DNA from: JBGOTP01 sp041476545
GTDB taxonomy: Bacteria > Acidobacteriota > Vicinamibacteria > Vicinamibacterales > CAVVIG01
Length of the DNA: 11,887 nucleotides
Direction: 5' to 3'
Assembly (NCBI GenBank): GCA_041476545.1
Contig: JBGOTP010000140.1
Location: forward strand, 1-11,887
Both the position numbers and the translations under genes were made by a program. Each line of letters opens with the position of its first letter. Within the stretch, counting starts at the first letter, position 1. Below, piece after piece: positions 1-6,110 of the stretch. The notes below the pieces were generated by a model. That model saw only the letters and a list, made by a program, of their open reading frames with translations. It ran no database searches and was not told the origin of the DNA.

Positions 1-109
1 AAGCGAGCATCTTGCGGAGCTTGTCCACGGTGTCCGCGCTCACGCCCTTCGAGGAGTTGTCCTCGTACAGGCGGCGCAGACCCTTGTGCACAATACTCCG
101 CACCTTCAT
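1..109 (-). CDS. higB: HigB/RelE-type toxin, N-terminal part (runs off the left edge)
   Basis: Reading leftward from an ATG at 109, the first 36 residues begin MKVRSIVHKGLRRLYED and continue with VSADTVDKLRKMLA. This is the N-terminal pattern of the HigB / plasmid maintenance killer branch of RelE/ParE toxins: the conserved HKGLRRLYE block, then a helix ending DKLRKML. Members of the family are about 90-100 aa ribosome-dependent mRNA interferases, usually followed by a HigA-type HTH antitoxin, which would lie left of the window. No Shine-Dalgarno is seen before the ATG. The upstream promoter places the expected transcription start at about the ATG, so the mRNA may be leaderless. The catalytic C-terminus is outside the window, so activity cannot be judged. 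The family call is fairly sure; the symbol is by family resemblance. Confidence 0.8.
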   Translation of the reverse strand, partial: MKVRSIVHKGLRRLYEDNSSKGVSADTVDKLRKMLA

Positions 110-115
110 ATGATA

Positions 116-145
116 ACCGTAGCGTTACAAGCTACATCTTGTCAA
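116..145 (-). promoter_or_regulatory. Promoter and palindromic operator of the higB-like gene
   Basis: On the minus strand a perfect -35 TTGACA lies at 145-140. With an 18-nt spacer, a weak -10 (TACGGT) falls at 121-116. Between and overlapping them is an interrupted palindrome, GTAGC-GTTACAA-GCTAC, at 119-135. A palindrome sitting between the promoter hexamers is the usual arrangement for autorepression by the HigA antitoxin or the toxin-antitoxin complex. The operator role is inferred from position and symmetry. Confidence 0.6.
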
Positions 146-246
146 TAGGAACATACTCCGCCTGCCGTCAGAGGGTGGCAAAGCGAGCAATGGGGGATGT
201 CCGGGTCTCATAAGGGGGATTCCGTTGCCCCGCCTGTTCTAATCCC

Positions 247-770
247 GGCTATCGTCCCGGCGCCCAACTCGACGAAGGCGCCGAACTCGCGCACGGAGGT
301 GACTCGTCCGGTCACTACCGCGCCGACGACAATCGATCGGCGGATCTCAGCGGCGCTCGCCCGCTGGGCCTCTTCGAGCAGCGCACGACGCGAGACCACG
401 AGGTTCCTGCCGCCTTCCTTGTACTCGAGGATCCGGAATGCGTAGACGTGTCCTTCGTGTTGGGAGGGATCCGTATCCCGGACGATATCGATTTGCGAAA
501 TCGGGCAGAAGGCGCGCTGGCGGGCGAGGCGCACCTCGTATCCGCCCTTCACGGCCCGTTCAACTTTTCCTTCCACCGGAAGGCCGGCGTTGAACGCATC
601 TTCGAGCTGCCGGTCGGTCGCGGCCCCGCGCGCGAGCTTCATCGAGAGTTGCAGCCCCCCAGGGTCGACACGACCATCGCCTGGATGCGGTCGCCCACAG
701 TCACCTCGACGACGCCATCCGGATCCTTCAGTTCGGCGATTTCGATGGTGGCCTCGCCCTTGTGCGGCGT
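247..770 (-). pseudogene. S1 RNA-binding-domain protein remnant (frameshifted, truncated at both ends)
   Basis: Two reading frames together encode one S1-type protein. Frame A (770 to about 661) gives HKGEATIEIAELKDPDGVV and then VEVTVGDRIQAMVVST. Frame B (from about 654) gives LQLSMKLARGAATD, GLPVEGKVERAVKGGYEV, DPSQHEGHVYAFRILEY, NLVVSRRALLEE and VGAVVTGRVTSVREFGAFVE. These are the end of one OB fold, a second S1 repeat and the start of a third. The frames switch at a run of six C (655-660 on the plus strand). Frame A has adjacent stops (771-776) just upstream, and homology ends after VELGAG near 247, inside the third S1 domain. Intact relatives resemble ribosomal protein S1 and bind RNA. 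With a frameshift plus loss of both ends it is probably dead; a sequencing error could explain only the frameshift. Confidence 0.75.
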
Positions 771-962
771 CTATCAGTTCGCAGCGTGGAGACGCCTCCG
801 TTCTCAATCTCACGCTCATCACGACGGACCTTTGCCATCCGGGACGCGTCGGCAGCTTGTACGTGATGGTCTACTCGCCGGACGCCGCGGCGCGGTAGAT
901 TGCTGTGCGAGGGGGGGCTGGCGCGCTCCTCCGACACGCGGGTCGCCGTTCGCATGTGTGGC

Positions 963-1319
963 TCAGCGTTCGCCTGTCGCGCGCAGCCGTCGATCGAACA
1001 TCTGATTGGCCTGGATTTGTGCGCCGATGAACTGATCGAGCTTGTGCTCGATGCGCGAGAAGCCGCCGTCCATCTTGTCTTCCAGCCTGGTCGCATTGGC
1101 GTCGACGCGTGCGAAGCCAGCGTCCATCTTGTCTTCTAGTCTCACGACCCTGTCCGACAGCCGCTCAATCGCCGCCTCCAACCCGTCGGCTCTCGCCTCC
1201 AACCGGTCGGCCCTCGCGTCCACGCTGGTGCCGAGGGCGTCCACCGTCGTCACGAGCGTCACGACCGTCCGTGCAAGGCTCTCCACGTTCGCCGAGAGCG
1301 AATCCACGTTCCTCTCCAT
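963..1319 (-). CDS. Small coiled-coil protein, function unknown
   Basis: This predicts 118 aa, starting MERNVDSLSANVESLA. ATG 1319 is preferred over an in-frame upstream Met at 1382 because AAAGGTGG lies a few bases before it. Residues 5-60 show heptad-like spacing of Val/Leu/Ala (VDSLSANVESLA, VDALGTSVDARADRLEARADGLEAAIERLSD), as expected for a long coiled coil. Residues 60-93 contain an 18-residue tandem repeat (RLEDKMDAGFARVDANAT then RLEDKMDGGFSRIEHK), visible in DNA as a 54-bp direct repeat near 1071 and 1125. There is no signal peptide or membrane span. Such proteins often oligomerise or act as stalks or adaptors, but I do not recognise a family and assign no role. It stands alone between a decayed S1 gene and toxin-antitoxin debris. 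Confidence 0.65.
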   Translation of the reverse strand: MERNVDSLSANVESLARTVVTLVTTVDALGTSVDARADRLEARADGLEAAIERLSDRVVRLEDKMDAGFARVDANATRLEDKMDGGFSRIEHKLDQFIGAQIQANQMFDRRLRATGER

Positions 1320-1608
1320 CACGCCACCTTTCGTCGAGTCTACCATCGTCGCCGCACGACAGGAGCACGAGTCGTGCCGCATTGCGCCGAGAGAATTCAG
1401 ACATGAATTCGATCACGCGGTCTTGCGTGTTGCAGAAAATGCGATCGATCGCGCCTCAAATGGAGCACATCATCTGTGAGCGGTATCAAGCATCGAATGG
1501 ACCGGCACGTCCTTCGGGAGCCTCTTCCTTTTTCCCGGCAAATACGCGACACGTCGCCGTGTTCGTAGATGCCGGACATATGGCCCTTGCCCTGAGACTC
1601 AACAGAGT

Positions 1609-1770
1609 TCAGGCAGGTTTCTTACGCGGGCGCTTCAGCTTGGCCTCCGCCACGGACTTCCAATAGCGCGCGGCGTACTTGCCGGTAACGCCCCTGCTGA
1701 AGTCGTACTCCACCGCGGGAGCCGCCTGCGCAGCGGGACGACTGGTTTTACGAGCGGTCTTTCTTTTCAT
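1609..1770 (-). CDS. Small basic protein with EYDFSRGVTGKYAARY motif, possible antitoxin-like partner of BrnT
   Basis: This ORF encodes 53 aa, starting MKRKTARKTSRPAAQ and containing VEYDFSRGVTGKYAARY at residues 20-36, with a Lys/Arg-rich end (KLKRPRKKPA). I associate the YDFS(K/R)G-x-x-GKYA-x-RY pattern with short proteins encoded next to toxin genes. The ORF starts 23 nt inside the 3' end of a brnT-like frame, the translational-coupling overlap expected of a toxin-antitoxin pair. It lacks the longer DNA-binding C-terminus usual for such antitoxins, so it may be a shortened or orphaned partner. No strong Shine-Dalgarno is visible, consistent with coupling to the upstream frame. The coding call is moderately supported; the antitoxin role is inference. 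Confidence 0.55.
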   Translation of the reverse strand: MKRKTARKTSRPAAQAAPAVEYDFSRGVTGKYAARYWKSVAEAKLKRPRKKPA

Positions 1771-1858
1771 ACGTGCGTCGCTCGCCAGCCGTGATGGGTC
1801 TGGCGCTGATCAGGCGGATGATATTACCGCGCACGCCGTGCTTGACTATGTTGTCCAG
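1748..1858 (-). pseudogene. brnT: BrnT-family toxin, C-terminal remnant
   Basis: An in-frame stretch with no usable start reads LDNIVKHGVRGNIIRLISAR followed by PITAGERRTYEKKDRS and a stop at 1748. The block IIRLISAR-x-IT-x-x-ERRTYE matches the C-terminal signature of BrnT toxins (IRIISAR...RERRxYE), which are about 90-100 aa RelE-fold ribonucleases. The N-terminal two thirds, including the usual start motif with FEWD, is absent upstream, so this is a truncated fossil. It overlaps the start of the 53-aa basic ORF. Confidence 0.65.
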
Positions 1859-1943
1859 AGCTCGGGGGATGATGCAAGATGCTGCGAGCTAGCGCTCGCG
1901 AGCTAGGCATTCCCTTTGGGTCTGCGAACCTGGGTTCCCCGAC

Positions 1944-2210
1944 CCTCCAGTCGTCGGATCTCTCCCGTCAGGGGTCATTCCCAGCTTGCCAGCCGTCGGA
2001 TCTTTTGAGCCAGGTAGCAGTTCCTGCCTGTCAGCCATCGGATCAGTCGCGCGACATCACAGCCCGTGGCCGTCAGAGGTCGGATCTTTCGATCCAGATC
2101 GCAACCCCAGACCGTCAGCCGTCGGATCTTCGCGCCCAATCGCAGCCCCCTCCGTCAGCGGTCGGATCATTCGCCCCAGACCCCAGTCCCTGGCCCCCAG
2201 TCCCCGGATC
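1944..2210. repeat. Array of seven degenerate direct repeats with about 42-bp period
   Basis: The pentamer GGATC recurs at 1956, 1998, 2040, 2082, 2124, 2164 and 2206, giving spacings of 42, 42, 42, 42, 40 and 42 bp. Most copies are preceded by a variant of CCGTCAGCCGTC, so the conserved core is about CCGTCAGCCGTCGGATCT; the rest of each unit is C-rich and varies. One unit contains the palindrome GGATC-TTTC-GATCC (2082-2095). The array fills most of the gap between the toxin-antitoxin debris and the winged-helix/TPR gene. 42 bp equals four helical turns, so cores would lie on one face of the DNA. The 40-bp unit breaks any single reading frame through the array, arguing against it being a coding repeat. 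A binding-site array or a neutral minisatellite are both possible. Confidence 0.85.
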
Positions 2211-2294
2211 TCGTCTCCCTCTTGACGGTTTCACAATTTATTTCAGCGACCCCGATCCGGCAGAACCCATTCCCTCGACAATGTGCTCAATCCC

Positions 2295-3866
2295 ATGCGC
2301 AACGCGCACGGAACCTACCGCTTCGGCCCGTTTCGCCTGGACGCGGACGCCCGCCAGCTCTTTCGGGACGGGACGCGCGTGTATCTGCAGGACCGCTGCT
2401 TCGATGTCCTGGCGCTCCTGGTCGCCAACCCCGGCGACATCCTTTCGCAGGACGATCTCACCAAGGCGGTCTGGACCGACTACAACGTCACCGACAACAG
2501 CATCGTCCAAACCGTGGGCGTGCTCCGGGACGTGCTCGCGGGCCGCACGTCAGAGCCCGATTCCCGGTCGGATCCCGATGGAGGGAAGAGCAAGCGTGGT
2601 CGTCGGAAGCGCGAGGCCGCTGGCCGGAAACACGAGACCGCTTGTCCGAAGCGCGAGACCGCTCCGCGCAAGAAAGACATGTCCTACATCCAGACCATGC
2701 ACAGGAAGGGCTACCGCTTCATCCAGCACGTTGAACACGAAGAGCCGGCGGCGCCTCACGCGTGGCGGGGGAATGCGCGCGACAGGAACGCCGTGCTCGA
2801 ACGGCACAGCACCTTTCTGGACGGCCGCGCCGCGATTGAAACGCTGGAGCTGGCGGCTGTCGATCGCGCGTACGACGCATTTACTGAACTCGTCCGGCTG
2901 TATCCCGACATGCCGGAGGTCCACATCGGCATGGCCAACGCGAGCTGGCTCCGCCACGAATCGACGCGAGCGCTGCCGACCCCGGACTGGGACGTGCTCG
3001 CCCTGGCCGATCGTCATGCGAACGAGGCCTACCGGCTCCGTCCTTCCTCCGGTCACGCCTTGGGCACGCTCGCCATCGTCTCCTTCTCGCTCGGCAAGTG
3101 GCGCGAGGCGATCGCCGCCGCGCGCGAAGCGATCGCACGCCAACCGGAGGAGTGGCGTCACTTTCTCCGGCTGGCCCACGTGAGCTGGGGCGCGGACCGT
3201 CTTGCGGCCGCCTATGAAGTCCTTTCGCTCTATCCGTGTCTGGCGCTCGCGCACTGGTATGCCGCGACGGTCTTCATCGCGCGCGGAGCGTTCGACCGGG
3301 CGCTCGAACACCTGCGTGCCGCCTGCGCCGCGCAGGATGCCCAACGAAAGGAAGGCGCGCCCTTCAGCGCGATCGGATCGCACCTGGTCCATGGGCTCAC
3401 GCTCGATGCGTGCGGACGGCCGGTGGAGGCGCGCGAAGAACTGCTTCGTGAGCTGGCTCTCGATGCGCGTCAGGTGTACTCGCGTGAGTGTCTCTCGAAT
3501 GCATGGTGTGCCCTCGGAGCCCTCGCGCTCCGAGCGAACAACAGTAATGATGCGTGCGAGGCGTTTCGACAAGCCCGCTGCCTCATCCCGGGCCATGCGC
3601 TTGCGGGCGTGGGGCTCGACGATCAGTCACTGGCTCCTGATTCAGAGCACGCCAGGAATAACGTCAACAGCGCCATCGTCAGGGCGGCGTGGCTCTCGCT
3701 GCGCGGCCATCATGACGACGCCGCTCGCATCTGCGGCGAGTCGCTCGTGCAGTCGCCGCCTGGTTTCTCGGGCTGGATTCTCCCGATCGAGCCGCTTGTC
3801 CATGTGTCCGCGCATAAACGTGCGTGGACGCAAACGCTTGCCGCGCTTCGAGATCGCGCCTCCTGA
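2295..3866 (+). CDS. Winged-helix (OmpR/CadC-type) DNA-binding protein with TPR-like C-terminal domain
   Basis: Using ATG 2295, the product is 523 aa; a GTG at 2283 is an alternative, and neither has a clear Shine-Dalgarno. Residues 8-82 form a Trans_reg_C winged helix: YRFGPFRLDADARQLFRDG, CFDVLALLVANPGDILSQDD, then the recognition region DNSIVQTVGVLRDVL. The wing (SYIQTMHRKGYRFIQ, 130-144) is separated from it by a basic insertion (about 84-128) where relatives have only a few residues. Residues from about 165 on are helical pairs typical of TPRs, for example ALGTLAIVSFSLGKWREAIA and AHWYAATVFIARGAFDRALE. I see no receiver domain and no membrane span, unlike CadC. It is probably a cytoplasmic regulator whose TPRs bind a protein or ligand; its targets are unknown, and the 42-bp array directly upstream is a candidate. 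Confidence 0.85.
   Translation: MRNAHGTYRFGPFRLDADARQLFRDGTRVYLQDRCFDVLALLVANPGDILSQDDLTKAVWTDYNVTDNSIVQTVGVLRDVLAGRTSEPDSRSDPDGGKSKRGRRKREAAGRKHETACPKRETAPRKKDMSYIQTMHRKGYRFIQHVEHEEPAAPHAWRGNARDRNAVLERHSTFLDGRAAIETLELAAVDRAYDAFTELVRLYPDMPEVHIGMANASWLRHESTRALPTPDWDVLALADRHANEAYRLRPSSGHALGTLAIVSFSLGKWREAIAAAREAIARQPEEWRHFLRLAHVSWGADRLAAAYEVLSLYPCLALAHWYAATVFIARGAFDRALEHLRAACAAQDAQRKEGAPFSAIGSHLVHGLTLDACGRPVEAREELLRELALDARQVYSRECLSNAWCALGALALRANNSNDACEAFRQARCLIPGHALAGVGLDDQSLAPDSEHARNNVNSAIVRAAWLSLRGHHDDAARICGESLVQSPPGFSGWILPIEPLVHVSAHKRAWTQTLAALRDRAS
2605..2667 (+). repeat. Three 21-bp in-frame tandem repeats within the winged-helix insertion
   Basis: Units start at 2605, 2626 and 2647. They encode RKREAAG, RKHETAC and PKRETAP, followed by a partial fourth unit, RKKD. 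The repeats sit between the recognition helix and the wing of the DNA-binding domain and make up the basic half of the insertion. Just upstream, at 2562-2575, is a stretch with GGTCGGATC resembling the core of the 42-bp array. Confidence 0.75.
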
Positions 3867-3934
3867 AAACCCTTCAGAACTTTTCAGCACCCCGCTCACT
3901 TCTTTTTTTCTGCTCCCTGTCACGATGCCCGCAC

Positions 3935-3959
3935 GTTGTTCGTGAAGAACACGAGCAAC
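3935..3959. promoter_or_regulatory. Strong inverted repeat between the regulator and the next gene
   Basis: GTTGTTCGTG (3935-3944) pairs with CACGAGCAAC (3950-3959) across the loop AAGAA, giving ten pairs with one G-T. A nested GTTC...GAAC palindrome shares the same centre. No T-tract follows, so it is not a standard intrinsic terminator. It lies about 45 bp before the ATG of the next gene, so it may be an operator or an mRNA hairpin. A second small palindrome, CTGTC-AGG-GACAG (3982-3994), sits just before the ribosome binding site. Confidence 0.45.
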
Positions 3960-4005
3960 CGCGCAGGCAATGTCGCCGGCGCTGTCAGGGACAGGGCAGG
4001 TGGTT

Positions 4006-4812
4006 ATGACTAATAGAGACACACGTCAGTTCGAGATGCTCGAGAGGGTCCGTCAGTTCGGCGAGGCGCATCGCAACCTCTTCCCGAAGAAGACGGAAGG
4101 CGGCCGGGCGTTTGCCACGGTCGCCACGGTGGTCACGGAGTTGACCGGCTACGACGATGCGAGAGAGAAGGCGTCGCAGCTTGGAAAGAAGGCAAAGGCG
4201 AGCGTTCGCCGGGCCCTTCTGGAAAAGCTGAAAGCGGTCAGCCGCACGGCACGCGTGATTGCCGAGAAGGAGCCCGGCTTCGGCGATCAATTCCGGATGC
4301 CGAAGGCGAGCAAGCCAGCGGATCAGGCGGTCCTGGGCGCGGGACGCGTCTTCATCGACGAAGCCGAACCGGTGAAGGCGACGTTCCTCGCACACGGGCT
4401 GAAGGATCCGTTCATCGCGGAGCTGAAAGACCTCGTCCAGAAGTTCGGCGAGGCGATCCGCGAACGCGAGATCGGGAAGGAGCGGCGGGCCGTTGCATAC
4501 AAAGGTATGACGGCCGCGCTCTCAACCGGCCTCGCCGCCGCACGTGCGCTCGATGTCTTCGTCGCCAATGAGCTTGGCGGCGATCGCACGGCGCTCAATA
4601 CGTGGGAGCACGATCGGAAGGTCGAGGCCGCCCGGCGGCCGCGACGCGCGACGGCAGATCCGCCGTCCACGCCGGCTCCAGACCTGGCGGCGCCGCAGGC
4701 CGCGGCTCCGGCTTCGGCCGGGACTTCCGCACCGGCGGCCGCAGACGGGAGTCAGACTCAGTCAGACTCCGGCAAACCTGGTGAGGCCGGCGCCGCCGGA
4801 AAAGCGGCGTGA
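4006..4812 (+). CDS. Uncharacterised helical protein with Ala/Pro-rich tail
   Basis: ATG 4006 gives 268 aa starting MTNRDTRQFEMLERVRQFG. It is preferred over an upstream in-frame Met at 3970 because GGCAGG lies five bases before it. Residues 1-210 look mostly alpha-helical and charged (EKASQLGKKAKASVRRALLEK, VQKFGEAIREREIGKERRAV). From about residue 215 the chain becomes a low-complexity Ala/Pro/Ser tail (PPSTPAPDLAAPQAAAPASA), probably disordered. There is no signal peptide, membrane span or recognisable catalytic motif. I recall similar hypothetical proteins from Acidobacteriota and relatives but know no function. It lies 139 bp downstream of the winged-helix/TPR gene on the same strand, so co-regulation is possible but the gap argues against tight coupling. 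Confidence 0.75.
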   Translation: MTNRDTRQFEMLERVRQFGEAHRNLFPKKTEGGRAFATVATVVTELTGYDDAREKASQLGKKAKASVRRALLEKLKAVSRTARVIAEKEPGFGDQFRMPKASKPADQAVLGAGRVFIDEAEPVKATFLAHGLKDPFIAELKDLVQKFGEAIREREIGKERRAVAYKGMTAALSTGLAAARALDVFVANELGGDRTALNTWEHDRKVEAARRPRRATADPPSTPAPDLAAPQAAAPASAGTSAPAAADGSQTQSDSGKPGEAGAAGKAA

Positions 4813-4866
4813 GGAACGAATCGCGAAGGGAGGACACCGAACACTGATGAACACGAAGCACACGGC

Positions 4867-4891
4867 GGGCCAGGCCACTGGGGTCTGGCCC
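4867..4891. terminator. Hairpin downstream of the helical-protein gene, possible terminator
   Basis: GGGCCAG (4867-4873) and CTGGCCC (4885-4891) form a seven-pair GC stem with an 11-nt loop, 55 bp after the stop codon at 4812. There is no T-run after it, so if it terminates transcription it does so imperfectly. It could instead be a degenerate extragenic palindrome. The start of the EAL remnant follows within about 11 bp. Confidence 0.35.
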
Positions 4892-4901
4892 CCGGTCTAG
4901 T

Positions 4902-5207
4902 CGTTGGTCGTTTGTCCGCAGCCTCGATCTACCGGACCGCCCCGCCATCGTCGAGAGCATCCTGGCGCTGGCGCGCACGCTGAACACCAGCGTGCTCGCC
5001 GAGGGCATCGAGACCCACGATCAGGCGCGGGAGCTCGAGCGCCTCGCCTGTACGCACGCTCAGGGATTCCTCTCCTCGCGTGCGTTGACGAGCCGCGCGG
5101 TGGAGTTGCTGCTCGAGGCAGGACTGCCGCTCGGCCCGCAGCAGGAGCCACCACCCGCGCTGACCGTCGTGAAGAGATTCGGGTATGCCGGCGTCGGGAG
5201 CCGATAA
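4902..5207 (+). pseudogene. EAL-domain (c-di-GMP phosphodiesterase) C-terminal remnant
   Basis: In frame from about 4902, the translation reads FVRSLDLPDRPAIVESILAL, ARTLNTSVLAEGIETHDQAR and ELERLACTHAQGFLSSRAL. These correspond to the last third of an EAL domain: the D-x-SFVR region, the I(V/I)xxIxxLAxxL helix, the VxAEGIET metal-ligand motif and the AQGFLxSRxL end. A proline-rich tail follows (PPPALTVVKRFGYAGVGSR) and a TAA stop at 5205. The EVL/EAL catalytic half is missing, and no start with a ribosome binding site precedes it, so it cannot be an active phosphodiesterase. The final 118 nt are one of two near-identical copies in this window. Confidence 0.8.
5090..5207 (+). repeat. 118-bp direct repeat, copy 1 (3' end of EAL remnant)
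   Basis: The segment begins GAGCCGCGCGGTGGAG and ends at the TAA stop. It aligns without gaps to 9452-9569; I count eight differences, about 93% identity. It encodes SRAVELLLEAGLPLG and the tail ending GYAGVGSR. Upstream of 5090 the two loci are unrelated. Confidence 0.9.
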
Positions 5208-5355
5208 ACGTCGGGCAACCTCCTCTATCCGCTGGCGAAATCTGCGCGCCAGGCGCGTGGGCGTCCGTGCAGTTCTTGATCGCGGCGGAACGGCCCCTTG
5301 GGTTTCCAGATTTCGCGCGCGTCGCTGAGGCACGCCTTGTGATGTCGCTCGGAGC

Positions 5356-5837
5356 GTGTGCCGGCCATCGCTCGAGTACGAGCCGCGGCGTCCCGGCGAG
5401 AGCGTCCTGTACCAGATCGTCCGCGACTATTTCGAGACCCTCCGCGTGCACGCCGCGCATCTGCGCGAGGGAGAAGGCCTGCCCCGGTTCGTCGAAGAGG
5501 AATTTCGTGCGTTCCTGCGTTGCGGGTGGCTGGCGGGCGGGGTTCGCGCGCTTCCGGTGCGCGTCGTGCGGGCTGGATCGACTCGTGGCATTCTCGTGCA
5601 AGGGACGCGGCGATGGCCTCGCCGGCGCGGGCGGCGGAAGCCGCTGAGAGCGCGTGTCTTGTGCCGGCGCGCGGTCGGCTCTGGGCGGAGCTGATGCAGC
5701 GGACCTTCTCGTCTCCGCCAAGGCTTCGGCGTGGCCTCGCCGGAGCGCTTCGCGCGAAGGCGGGTGTATTCGACGCGCTGGCGTGCCCCCGGTGCGGTGG
5801 GCGACTGCGACTCGTGGCGCGGATCGAGGAGGCCCAA
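5356..5837 (+). pseudogene. IS91-family transposase remnant (frameshift, internal deletion)
   Basis: From a GTG at 5356 the frame reads MCRPSLEYEPRRP, ESVLYQIVRDYFETLRVHAA and LPRFVEEEFRAFLRCGWLAG, the N-terminus of IS91-type transposases. After a G-rich run near 5538-5542 the homology shifts frame to FARFRCASCGLDRLVAFSCK with its zinc-binding cysteines. It then breaks off near 5617 and resumes near 5680 with the C-terminal motif WAELMQRTF and FDALACPRCGGRLRLVA, ending about 5837. The central region carrying the rolling-circle HUH and tyrosine motifs is missing, so it is dead. A 61-bp REP-like palindrome interrupts the C-terminal motif between TF and FDALACP. The remnant abuts an oppositely oriented transposase stub. 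Confidence 0.8.
5708..5768. repeat. REP-like palindromic insertion inside the IS91 remnant
   Basis: About 60 bp separates the codons for WAELMQRTF and FDALACPRC, which are nearly contiguous in IS91 transposases. The inserted DNA contains CGCC-AAGGCTT-CGGCG, a short spacer, then CGCCG and a further arm ending AAGGCG, so nested inverted pairs (CGGCG/CGCCG inside CGCC/GGCG) can form a cruciform. The length keeps the frame. This resembles the small AAGGCTTCGGCG-type palindromic elements dispersed in many high-GC genomes. Confidence 0.5.
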
Positions 5838-5855
5838 GGGCTCGTGGCCAGACAC

Positions 5856-5972
5856 CGTGCCGAGTTGCTCCTGCAGGACGCGGTTCTCCGTCTGGAGACA
5901 GTCGATCCCGTCGCGCCGAGCAACGTAACCCATTGATTCGTCAGCGAGTTGTAGCACGCTAGGAGGGTGCAT
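5856..5972 (-). pseudogene. N-terminal stub of an integrase-type (DDE) transposase
   Basis: From ATG 5972 the minus strand reads MHPPSVLQLADESMGYVARR then DGIDCLQTENRVLQEQLGT. The helix with LQTENRVLQEQLG is typical of the N-terminus of integrase-core transposases, where it is followed by RLRFTDxQRRRLA. Here homology stops after EQLGT near 5856 and the sequence runs directly into the IS91 remnant. About 39 residues survive of a protein normally over 300 aa. The IS91 element, or a deletion joining the two, probably destroyed it. Confidence 0.6.
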
Positions 5973-5994
5973 CAAAGCTGTCGAAATTTGTGCC

Positions 5995-6023
5995 TTGACA
6001 GCAAGTAGCCTAGCAGCAACAAT
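5995..6023 (+). promoter_or_regulatory. Candidate promoter for the two-gene membrane module
   Basis: A perfect TTGACA at 5995-6000 is followed after 17 nt by AACAAT (6018-6023), four of six matches to the -10 consensus. A TATAGT at 6039-6044 is an alternative -10 lacking a matching -35. The first ATG of the module is at 6111, giving a leader of about 80 nt. The region is distinctly A/T-richer than its flanks. Confidence 0.45.
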
Positions 6024-6110
6024 TTACGCGAGTTCAGCTATAGTTTGCCCGTGTCGATGCCTGTCTCAATGCACGCTTGGCAATAATGCCCCCAGTGCCC
6101 GATTGGACTC

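Noticed and set aside
728..962. Plus-strand end of frame reading HPGRVGSLYVMVYSPDAAAR before a stop at 898
   Set aside because: It looks protein-like but I could not place it in a family, and upstream it is antisense to the S1 remnant; it may be a very short fossil but is not supportable.
1397..1579. 60-residue minus-strand frame between the coiled-coil gene and the 53-aa ORF
   Set aside because: No ribosome binding site, no recognisable motif, and a Cys/Arg/His-rich composition typical of chance frames.
1944..2210. CRISPR array
   Set aside because: The conserved core is degenerate, the intervening parts are C-rich and partly similar to each other, the 40-42-bp period leaves no room for normal spacers, and no cas gene is present.
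1879..3183. Long plus-strand open frame covering the 42-bp array and part of the regulator gene
   Set aside because: The 14-residue periodicity simply reflects the DNA repeat, the 40-bp unit breaks register, and after 2295 it is a shadow of the winged-helix/TPR frame.
2550..3596. Long minus-strand open frame opposite the TPR gene
   Set aside because: Composition is that of an antisense shadow in GC-rich DNA; the plus strand has clear domain structure.
4904..5647. 247-residue plus-strand frame across the EAL and IS91 remnants
   Set aside because: It is out of frame with the EAL homology; only its end (FARFRCASCGLDRLVAFSCK) is real, as part of the frameshifted IS91 transposase.
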